A DNA stretch of 64,000 nucleotides from Panopea generosa (taxonomy: Eukaryota; Mollusca; Bivalvia; Adapedonta; Hiatellidae), in contig CM055901.1 in assembly GCA_029582155.1 (NCBI GenBank), positions 2,915,001-2,979,000 on the forward strand, given 5' to 3'. This document shows, piece after piece, positions 54,845-64,000 of the stretch; position 1 is the first letter of the stretch, and every line of letters begins with the position of its first letter. A program made the translations under genes and the position numbers. The notes under the pieces are model-generated. The model saw only the letters and a list, made by a program, of their open reading frames with translations. It had not been told where the DNA came from and did not search any database.

Positions 54845-55156
54845 CATCGTTGTATCTGACGCGTTATCCATTCCGATACTCTCCATTCACCACCCGTGGA
54901 AGATTACACTAGCTTTGCGTCGTTTTATTTGAACAGAACTGAAAATAGAACTAACGTTAAAAACGTCCGTTATCACAACAGCGTGTGCATGAAAGTATCG
55001 TTGTGATTGGATAACGTTCCCTTCATGGAATCGTGAAGGAACCAGTAACATGGTTGCATCGTGGCTAAGTAGAAACGACGCCGCAAAGCTAGTGTAATCT
55101 CCCATGGGTGATGAATGAAGAGTAATGGAAAAGAAACCAGTGGGTAACCGACGATG
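54845..55156. mobile_element. Fold-back MITE, second copy
   Basis: Inverted ends include TCCATTCACCACCCGTGG AAGATTACACTAGCTTTGCG on the left and CGCAAAGCTAGTGTAATCTC CCATGGGTGATGAATG on the right. The centre ATAACGTTCCCTTCATG and GAAGGAACCA is shared with the 18033 copy, so the two are one family. Confidence 0.82.
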
Positions 55157-55349
55157 CTTTGAAGAACACTATTTCGACTTTTCTTTAAGGTCTAACATGG
55201 TGATGATTCCAAAATTATTTTATACCCGTTGTAACTTTTTTCTTATTCTTTTTTATGATCTTTTTTCATTATTAAAAGAATAATGTTCATATACTAGTAC
55301 TCGTTAACATTGTTTATTTTTTCCGGGCTCCATTGAAACTAGGGTCGCC

Positions 55350-55855
55350 TTTTCACCATAATGGTTTCGTCTTTTCACGATCGTAGTTTCGACTGTGCGG
55401 TAACGTAGTTTCGTTATTTCGAACTTTCACCATCGTTGTTTCGACTTTTTCACCGTCGCAGTTTCGTTGTTTTTACTTTTCATCATCGTAGTTTCGACTT
55501 TTCTCCTTCGCAGTTTCGACTGTTCACCATCTTTGTTTCAATGTTTCGACTTTTCACTATCGCAGTTTAGTTGTCTCGACATTTTACCCTCGTAGTTCAC
55601 CATCGTAGTTTCGACTTTTCTCCGTCGAAGTTTCGACTTTTCACCATCGTAGTTTCGATGTTTCGACTTTTCACCATTACAGTTTAGTTGTTTCAACTTT
55701 TCACCATCGTAGTTTCGATTTTTCACCATCGTAGTTTCGACTTTTCTCCTTCGCAGTTTCGATTTTTCACCATCGTAGTTTCGTTTTTTCTACTTTTCAC
55801 CATCGAACTTTAACTTTTCACCATTATTGTTTCGTTGTTTCGACTTTTTTTAATC
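55350..55855. repeat. Minisatellite built on TTTCACCATCGTAGTTTCGA
   Basis: Many diverged copies of TTTTCACCATCGTAGTTTCG AC with optional inserts, giving units of about 20-35 bp. Translated on the minus strand it gives repeats like KSKHRNYDGE, seen at 55538-55729, but stops elsewhere argue against a gene. Confidence 0.88.
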
Positions 55856-57288
55856 TGATAAATATGCCGCGATGACCCTAATGGGACACCGTAATATACC
55901 GATGTGGATTCTTTACCCTGGGCATATTTCTCTGGTGTATATTTATTTCATGAAGTTTATATACAAAAGGAGAATTTATATCAAATATCGGAATGCTATT
56001 TCGGCTACATCTCTAACAAATTGAACCCCTCTTAGCTTTAGAATGTATAAAAGACATTAAGACAGATTAAACGAATGCATTTTATCATAAAGAAGATAAT
56101 ACTTTGACTTTGGTGTTTAAAACCATCTTAAACCAGTTGTTGTATTAAGTTAAAATCAGAATCAATAAACGCTGGCAAAACAGCGTTTAGTGCAGCAGGT
56201 GCAATTCCGTGGTGTTCACTATTTTTAATTGGTTGTGAATGAACATTTTAATGACTTTCATATAACAGAAACTATTTGGGTATCGATAAGATTTTATTTA
56301 TATATATTTTCAGGGGGTATTTTGGTATTGGTATATCTGTGCTAAAATCAATTAATACATATGTTTTTAAACTTTTCTATTTTTGCTCTAGGCAACAAGT
56401 CTCTTGAACACTTTCAGATGATAAAAAGCATTTTCACAACTTTTCAGTTACAGAAATTAGCCTTCTGTTTTGCATATTTAAAAAAAAAAAACTTTAAAAA
56501 CAATACGCAGATACGCGTACTTGTATACATATGAGGAAATGGAATTACCAAGCAATACAAAGTATTATGTGCGTTGTATACAGCTTTTTATCATGTCAAT
56601 ACTATATAATCCCTACAAAACCTGAACTGATCAATGCGTGTATATAAATTCTAACAAACATGTTTTCCTCTTATGGTTATGGTATTGACTATTTAATGCA
56701 AATAGACTTACTGTACGGCGAACCTTATCATTCCATTCGCGCGCTTATTTGCTTACGATGTTGGACCGGTTCGCAGTTTGAAACGTATCGTAGACGAATT
56801 TGATAACGACAAGTTTAAACTATATATCAAAATGTAAAAAGTCAATGCGTGTTTGCGCATAACTATGATAAATGTCCGCGTAAATCAATCTTTATGTACT
56901 AAACATTGTTGAGCCATCGGCATGCCTCTGATAAGACCCCCTTATCCTCGGAGATTTAATTTGTAAAGCTTGATTCGCTTTGAACGCTCGGAATGAAATT
57001 CTTTTAAATATAACATATTATTAACAAAATTAAAACCATTTTCTATTTGCATTAAGGGATATTACTGATATATAAATAAGCAAACATAAGTATTTTTCTG
57101 TTATATGCATTAACATATTTGATTTGATATTCAAAGGAAAAGGCAATTTTGAGCGTAAGTACAGTTTTATATTTATATTTTTACCTTGATATTCCAAGTA
57201 TTGAAACTTTGATAGCCATTGATTCTTACTTTCTTATTTGTAATATCACAACTGTTATTGCCAATAGCAACAACTAAATATACATCAT
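55856..57288. other. Intergenic, nothing recognised
   Basis: AT-rich DNA with no ORF, repeat or RNA gene that I could support. Confidence 0.5.
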
Positions 57289-57381
57289 AATCATTATGAT
57301 CTTGATCGTGATAATCACAATCATCATCAGCAGCAACAGCAGCATACTTATAATGATGATTATGATGATCATCAGCAGCGT

Positions 57382-57457
<76 letters not shown>

Positions 57458-57850
57458 GTCATCATCATCATCATCTTCAGCAGCAGCAAGATAATAATAA
57501 ATATCATAGTAATGATGATGATGATGATTATTATCATCATCAGCAGCATCGTCATCATCATGATCATCATCATCATCCGCAGCAGCAGCAGCAGCAGCAG
57601 CAAAATAATAATAATATTCATAGTAATGATGATAATCATCAGCAGCAGCATCGTCATCATCATCATCAGCAGCAACAACGTCAGCATCATTATCCCCATC
57701 ATTATTATCATCATCATCATCAGCAGCAGCAGCAGCACTGTCATCATCATCATCCCCATCATCATCAGCAGCAGCAGCAACATCGTTATTACCATCATCA
57801 TCATCATCATCATCATCATCTCATCATCTCCACCGTTATCATCATACCCA
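57289..57850. repeat. Compound CAT/GCA microsatellite
   Basis: A pure CAT run at about 57384-57456 (some 24 copies), then interrupted CAT, GCA and GAT blocks for more than 500 bp. The ORFs across it (poly-Ser/Ile one way, poly-Asp/Met/Leu the other) reflect the repeat, not a protein. Confidence 0.95.
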
Positions 57851-59936
57851 TCATCAGTGCTATCATTCAGTCATCACTTGAAATATCAATTATCTCATAT
57901 TTTCCGAAACACACGCGAGTAGATATCAGAAAGCATGTATTTAGTTGAAGAACTGTGCAGACACCTGAAATAAGTTTTTGATGCTAGGTAAAGAGATTGG
58001 GTCTTTTTTCAGCAAATCATCGTGAGAAAGTTAGCATGCATGTTTCTATTATAATGAGGGTCGGTTTTTTTTTAAAATCACGAACGAACTTTACAGCCGC
58101 TATAACTGGCTATATGTCTATTATGTTAAAGAAATTATAATTAAATACAGTTAAAGATATGAACATTTTAAGAGATGTTAAAATTGAATACATATAATTT
58201 TAAAAAAAACGTTGTGTGTGTTACTTTTAATTTGTGTATCTCGATTCATATACATTTATACATTTACTGCATTTCATGCACTAACAAATGTCATATAAAT
58301 ATATATCTATATATAATTTTTGTTTGACCGTGCGTCCCAAAGGACATACGCCATGTGTAACAAAAAATATTCAAAATTATATTAGTAATTTTAATCAGTG
58401 GTATATTTTTGTTGAAGAAATGATATTGTACATGCATACATATATGGTAAAGCAGGAAAGCAGTATATTTTTTGTTAAAAAAAACGATATAGCACATGAA
58501 TACATATATAGTAAAGCAGGAAAAGTTGAACAACTATACTGAATTATGACTTAACACGGACTTTGTATTAGAAACACATGTCCACATTGTCGCCATCAAG
58601 GGATTATATTAAATTTTAAGAATAATTTCGTGTTTATATAACTAACTTTTCATCGTGCTTTTTTTTGCTCTGTTCTATTAAGACAGCCAGAGACTTATAT
58701 AGAAGGATAGGAAACTCGCATCTCTCTACTCTTCACAGGTGATATATTCTACTACAAAAATTGTAAGCTTTATGTAACCTTAGATGTTTTAGGTTTTGAA
58801 TACGAAATATGTTTTTGAATTAAGATTTTTGCAGTTGGAAGTAAACTTTCAAGCATTATACACCTTTTAACCACAAATACTGAAACAATTTTAAACATAA
58901 TTCGCTGGGAAAAATCTCATTTTATAGAGAATTTCATTGTACAAAGAAAAAAAAAATGATTTGTATTTCTGAGATGAATGGAACTTATGATATTTGAAAA
59001 CGAGATTTCGCGAGATTATGCATGAATTCGCGAGTCGCATTTCCTCCTCTATATAAGTCCTTGAGATAATGTATGGTCGTTGAAATACTGTGCTAAAATC
59101 TTATCTTCAAACATCGATATAATAATATATTATTGCGTCAGTGGCACGATTCTTCCGCTTATAAACTTGTCTATAACAGACCCCATTCTATCGTTGCCAT
59201 GGTGATATGACTTGAAAACTTGAAAACGACACTAAGCACAAAAACAGCGGTAATACGATCCCTGAACGCAGGGGTTTAAATTCGATTCCACTTCAATATC
59301 GCCGTACACGTTCAAGTAATATTCAAAGCAAAAGCCGCTTATATTTTATTAAATTAATATCCCCTCTCTGTCAAACTAGAACATTAAGTGTCATTTAATT
59401 TTACCAGTCATTGATTTTATACGAGTGGGTATATATATCTATATCAATTCAAGAAAAATGATAATGTTTTAGATCGATACAATCAATGACTCTCGAACTT
59501 GAAGACTTTTATCTCCCAGACGATTGATTTATTACATACTTCGTTAGTGATTAAGACCCTGTGTGACAACATGAGTCGACACAGTATCGTATACTAAATA
59601 GTTATTACGGCGTTCCGTAGCTTAATGAAATACATTTAATGACTCTGGACTGGCTCTATATATCGAGAATTATCTCCCTTTAATATCGAGATGGTCTTAG
59701 TCATCTTCGGCGCTATTTCTTTTCTACTAAACAAAACATCTCGATATGTGCTTCTTTATAATCAAAGAACCAAAAACACAAAACTGTTAACACATTGGTA
59801 ATCTTTCAGAGTGCAAATTCATTGTCGATACTTCGTTTCACATTGCTGGCGAAAATGCTTTACCGGGTCGAAAATGTTATTCCTTGTGTGGTTATTTATA
59901 AAGGTTTTATCACGGTTCGTGTCGACCTGCATTAGC
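57851..59936. other. Intergenic, nothing recognised
   Basis: Contains overlapping opposite-strand ORFs at 58288-58542 with a weak internal direct repeat (ATGCATACATATATGGTAAA versus ATGAATACATATATAGTAAA), an old tandem duplication of about 65 bp. No gene seen. Confidence 0.45.
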
Positions 59937-60012
59937 TAGTAGTCACCTGTCTTAAGAGGACACAAAAGCCACAACACCCGAGTTATTACATTAGACAGGT
60001 TTTACTATACAT
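59937..60012. mobile_element. Pogo-like MITE remnant
   Basis: GTCACCTGTCTTAAGAGGAC and TTAGACAGGTTTTACTATA match the ends of the 7936 family; the interior is deleted or diverged. Confidence 0.5.
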
Positions 60013-60030
60013 ACTACAATAAAGTTTCAA

Positions 60031-60232
60031 GCGGGCGGTATTGTAATGGATAGAGTGTTGGCCGATCACACCAGAGGTTGCGTGTTTGATCCCTCGATTG
60101 ACCCGATGCCTCTCATAAAACAACACTCAGTACTGGTTCTACACAGGAAGCGACTCGAGAGTGTTTCATAAAAGCTCTGAACTTTCATCGCAATCGAGCT
60201 AAAATAAATTAGTATAATATATATAAACTAAA
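60031..60232 (+). mobile_element. SINE family D, near full length
   Basis: GCGGGCGGTATTGTAATGGA TAGAGTGTTGGCCG...GGTTGCGTGTTTGATCCCTCG gives a complete tRNA-like head. The body is AACACTCAGTACTGGTTCTA and the tail AATCGAGCTAAAATAAATTA. This is the best preserved copy in the window. Confidence 0.82.
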
Positions 60233-60397
60233 GTTTTACGTTTGTCCAAAGAGTATACGCCTAAAGCATTGGCGTAGGGACGTTTTTTATACATGCGTGA
60301 CGCGAATATGAAATTAAAAACCCTTATGAATATATACCTAATGATAATCTTAATTTATTTAAGATGGATTGCGAAGTAGGCCCAAAACTTATATACA

Positions 60398-60547
60398 TCG
60401 GTCTCGAGTCCGCTTCCTGGGTAGAGCCAGTACTCAGTGGAATTTTTATTTGTATTTAAGCGGCCATTCGGTCGAGCTTGGGGTCGGATCCGCAACCTTC
60501 AGCGCGAGCGGGCGAACACTCTATCCACTTCTCAACCGCTCCTCTTT
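60398..60547 (-). mobile_element. SINE family D, reverse copy facing the previous one
   Basis: Minus-strand match: head GAGCGGTTGAGAAGTGGATA then GAGTGTTCGCCCGC, GGTTGCGGATCCGACCCC, and body CAGTACTGGCTCTACCCAGG. The 3' end is missing. It forms an inverted pair with the 60031 copy. Confidence 0.75.
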
Positions 60548-60989
60548 GTGATCCTCTGTAACAAAATGTGTAAAGTGCATTTTTTTTTTTTTAAACAAAT
60601 CTTAATATTTTTTTAAGAAATTAGCGTAAAACGACCAATTAAAAACTATTTTATATTTTCACATGAGTAAAATGAATATTTTTAAACCTTTAGGATCGAG
60701 ATGTTTCTTCATATGACGGTAAGGTATGTGTTTTATAGCATGTGACGTGATCATGGTTACTATATGCTGTCTTACATCGTCCCGTAAAAACACAACAGTT
60801 GTAAGAGTCAAACATACTTGGTGAAACCGTGATACTTTGGTATCTACGGATTTGCCGAGACAGTCCTATAACGCTTATAAATGTTTATTGTTGACAACGG
60901 CGTAAATATTTTCATGTCTATACAATTCAACAGACATACTTGTCTTTCCTATCTAAAAATATATTCTTTACAGAAAAAAAGGATGAATG

Positions 60990-61095
60990 ATGAATGAATT
61001 ATTGATTGATTGATTAATTGATTGATTGGATAAGTAAGTGAATGAGTGTGTGCGTGCGTGTGAGCGAGCGAGCGAGCGAGTGAATGAGTGAGTGA
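60990..61095. repeat. Tetranucleotide repeats (ATTG)n and (GAGC/GAGT)n
   Basis: ATTGATTGATTGATTAATTG followed by GAGCGAGCGAGCGAGTGAAT, then a purine-rich tract to 61180. Simple sequence. Confidence 0.85.
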
Positions 61096-61744
61096 AAGGA
61101 GCGTAAAAAGGAAAAGAGGAAGGAAGGAATGCAGGTGAAAGGGGATAAAGAAAGAGAAGAGAAGAAGAAATGGAGGAAAATGGAGTTTTCATTATTCTTT
61201 AACTATGGATGTTGCCAATTTCCTGATTGATAATCACACACCTTTGTTAAATGATCAGTTATTTGCCTTCATCCTACAAAACCAAATTGCTAATGTGTTC
61301 CTTTCAATATAGCAACAAAGGAAGGCACACAATCGTTTAGTCGAATAGTTGTTTAGTCGATTAAACTCATTTGTGAACAGTCAGACAATTAGTGCCTTTG
61401 ACTAGCCTGTCAGTGCGCACTATCATATTTAATCGATTAATCAAAGCAACTAAAAGTTTGTATTTGTGAAGCGGGAATTTAAACGATAGCCAGTATTGAA
61501 CGTTGTTATTGATTACAGAATAAATAGGTGTTTTTTAGGGAAAGGCCAGACAAATTCAATTGTTATGCTGCTTCATTCCGTTTCATTCGTGTGTGCACGA
61601 TCCGTGTGGTTTCCCTACTGCTGACTGCCATGCCTATTTATAATAAAAAAAAGAATGATACTCATGCATTTGTGAAGTTTTGTTATGTGTTCAAGGGAAA
61701 ACGATAAACATGCAGCTGTATGTTTCTTTATATAAGTTTTTGAG

Positions 61745-62255
61745 AGAGCGCTATATCCGCAGCTGTGAAGTTTTGTTATAAATTGAGGAGAGAACGATAT
61801 ATCCGCAGCTGTGAAGTTTTGTTATAACTTGAAGAGAGAACGATATATCCGCACTGTGAAGTTTTGTCCGCAGCTGTGAAGTTTTGTTATAAATTGTAGA
61901 GAGAACGATATATCCACAGCTGTGAAGTTTTGTTATAAATTGCAGAGAGAACGATATATCCGCAGCTGTGCATATTTGTAATAAGTTGAATAGTGATGAA
62001 TACATCCGCAACTGTGATTTCTTATAAGTTGAAGGGAGAACGCTATATTCACACCTGTGCAATTCTGTTACAAGTTGAAATAATAGCAATACTTCCGCAG
62101 CTGAACATTTTTGTTATAAGTTGAATGGATAACAATATTTCCGCAGCTGAACATTTTTGTTATAAGTTGAATGGATAACAATATTTCCGCAGCTGAGCAG
62201 TTTTGTTATGAGTTGAATGAATAACAATACTTCTGCAGCTGTGCAGTTTTTATTT
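61745..62255. repeat. 46-bp minisatellite (CCGCAGCTGTGAAGTTTTGTTATAA)
   Basis: About 11 diverged copies of TATATCCGCAGCTGTGAAGT TTTGTTATAAATTGAAGAGA GAACGA with length changes. Each unit carries the palindrome CAGCTG, an E-box core. The reverse-strand ORF is a by-product. Confidence 0.88.
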
Positions 62256-62953
62256 CGACTGTTTAATAGGGACCCGTGTGATTTGCAGAAAAATTCATTT
62301 ATGGCATCAAGGAAACACTTCCAATCGAGGTAACATATCTCTATACTATTGATGTTGGCAAGGAAAGAATATTATCACAGGCATAAGGGCTTAGGCGGCT
62401 TGTAAAGTTAATACAAATGTATTTTAAACTTTTCCATTCATTTGCTCAATCCGTGAAATGTTACCTGTTTAGATATCAAACAGACGCTTTAAAGTATGCG
62501 CATAACTAGATTTTTTTGTGAAAAACATGGCATATCCAGTCGTTCTTTATTATGTTAGTTAAATAACTTTATTACACATGTAGGATTGTTGTCTATGTTA
62601 TTTATCATACTATTAACATTAAAACAAGTTAAAAGTTTTTTAGTTTTATTCGGCAACAAGGCCCATAAGGGAATCAGTGATGATCAGTCACATACAGCAA
62701 AATATTTATAAACATGAAATTAACTTCGTGTATATAATCAAACAGTTACAGAAGCATATTGACTAGTTATAAAACTTAAGGAGCGGACTAGTATATATTG
62801 ACTAGATATCAAACATTCTACATATGACGTTACCCATCACTAAATCTTATATCAGTATTATAATTTTGTAATTCAAAACACATATAGTATGATATAATGT
62901 AAGGAAGATGATATTGTTACCTAAGAACTTGCATTATTTTCTCAAACGATGAT
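62256..62953. other. Intergenic, nothing recognised
   Basis: AT-rich DNA between the minisatellite and the LINE remnant. Confidence 0.5.
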
Positions 62954-63163
62954 TTAAAAAGTTTTAGTTTGTATACGTTCGTGATTCATTTCTTTAACTG
63001 TTCCATTATTGAACGAATTGGTCTTCAGTTTTACAATATCTCGAAACAAAGTTGGAGATGGTACACATTGATTTAACCAATATTCTTTAAATCCTAAGTA
63101 ATTTAATAAAGATTTAGCATAAACTATCAATCGGCTGTGGTTAATATTTTTTGTCAAGTTCAA
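62954..63163 (-). pseudogene. LINE remnant, region C-terminal to reverse transcriptase
   Basis: A short ORF has SRLIVYAKSLLNYLGFKEYW and LNQCVPSPTLFRDIVKLK. The pattern (W/Y)AK..LL...GF...W.NQ....F....K resembles the region after the RT domain in some invertebrate non-LTR retrotransposons. No neighbouring RT core was found, and it may be chance similarity. Confidence 0.35.
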
Positions 63164-63839
63164 ACAATAACGTATACAGCAAATTACTGATTATGTCTTG
63201 CTTAACATTAACTACTTAACACCAGTAGTTTAAAACTCTACACTTAATACCAAATTCACCCCAAACAGTGATTTTCCAATGTCAACTATATTTCATATGG
63301 TATCCCCTTAGCGTCATAGTTCTATCGTTTTGTCATCGGGTTCACACGAATAACACGAACGCTCGATAGCACGACTGCGGTGGAGCGATGCCACGATCGT
63401 GATGGGGTGAAGATTGAAAATAGCTCAATTTATAACTTCGGAAGCATTTATGAGACTACTTTATGTGTTTTGTATTTGTTTATGTATCAATATACCAAAT
63501 TATATTAGTAAAAATACAAGTTGATGTTATAAAATTTGCTTAGTACGTAGCATAAGAAGGTATCTCGTATAGTGTACACTTCATACTTGTAAGTCGGTGG
63601 ATTGTGACATTTAGCAGTATTCTAATAACATGAAATAATAGTACTATCCAACTATTTCAGAGTTGTTTTTAAGTTGTATTGTTGTTTACACTCTACAAAT
63701 AAACTAAATCACAGTATTTTTCCGTTTTAGACTATTATCGTCCTTCAACTATTTTGTATGACATATAGCAGCTGTTTCAGACCCGTAGACCATTACCTGT
63801 TCTTCATGTAATACATGTACTATATTTACATTGTACTAT

Positions 63840-63886
63840 TCGTCTATAAACCCTCGATGGCATAAACTGACGCTAAATATTCAAAC
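63840..63886 (+). mobile_element. SINE family A 3' fragment
   Basis: CCCTCGATGGCATAAACTGA then CGCTAAATATTCAAAC matches the 3' end of the family A SINE; the 5' part is absent. Confidence 0.7.
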
Positions 63887-63934
63887 AAAACATTGTTCTA
63901 ATAATCTTTCTTTTAGCTGTTAAGAGTCGAAGAT

Positions 63935-64000
63935 TATAAATATATATAAGCCACACTTGGGCAAACGGAGGCACTTGTTTCATATTTTGTAAAAATAATA
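63935..64000. repeat. Fragment shared with the duplicated intron segment
   Basis: AGCCACACTTGGGCAAACGG then AGGCACTTG resembles AGCCACACTGAGGCAAATGT AGGCACTTG at about 24970 and 27200. A diverged repeat family cut by the window end. Confidence 0.4.

Noticed and set aside
55538-55729. A charged repeat protein (KSKHRNYDGE repeats)
   Set aside because: The frame holds only over part of the TTTCACCATCGTAGTTTCGA minisatellite; there is no start context and no homologue I recognise.
57274-57922. Long ORFs on both strands (181 and 208 aa)
   Set aside because: Both are translations of a CAT/GCA microsatellite (poly-Asp/Met/Leu and poly-Ser/Ile); no real protein features.
61751-62089. A 112-aa repetitive ORF (LHSCGYIVLS repeats)
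   Set aside because: By-product of the 46-bp minisatellite; units shift frame and break the ORF.

Overview
The window is AT-rich animal nuclear DNA: one long intron-rich gene with GT-AG introns, many tRNA-derived SINEs, MITEs with inverted ends, LINE fossils and minisatellites. The protein and the repeat types (tRNA-SINEs, MITEs, pearl-like elements with internal tandem monomers) suggest a mollusc, most likely a bivalve. That placement is inference; no species marker was seen.

The main gene is on the minus strand from 51031 (start codon) to 18609 (stop codon). It is a complete 21-exon orthologue of EPS15/EPS15L1, the clathrin-coat endocytic adaptor. Joining the 21 exons by hand at GT-AG sites gives 2697 nt, or 898 residues plus stop, close to human EPS15 (about 896). 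Domain order is EH1, EH2, EH3, a coiled coil, a region with 14 DPF motifs and one proline-rich Crk-type site, and a C-terminal ubiquitin-interacting motif (UIM). The second UIM is intact; the first seems broken by a Ser/Thr-rich stretch.

Layout. 1-18.6 kb is downstream of the gene and holds no convincing gene, only SINEs, MITEs, a LINE endonuclease fossil (9.4-10.1 kb) and a 1.4 kb structured repeat (10.9-12.3 kb). 18.6-51.0 kb is EPS15. Its last intron (10.4 kb) contains a roughly 37-copy, 40-bp minisatellite and a near-identical 2.23 kb tandem duplication. 51.0-64 kb has a small open reading frame running into a 5'-truncated LINE tail (52.5-54.2 kb), a MITE, two minisatellites, a long CAT/GCA microsatellite, an inverted SINE pair and a second LINE remnant.

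The most unusual signals are: (1) seven interspersed elements that begin AACAA(G/T/C)AG and then a short hairpin whose stem sequence changes while pairing is kept, with the complete ones ending GAGCTAA or a close variant; (2) a 50-bp tandem array in intron 18 whose first unit is the end of exon 18 plus its splice donor, so that pseudo-donors recur through the intron; (3) a SINE whose 3' end appears to supply the splice donor of exon 6; (4) the recent 2.23 kb duplication; and (5) an ORF joined to a LINE tail upstream of EPS15. All sequence comparisons were done by eye.
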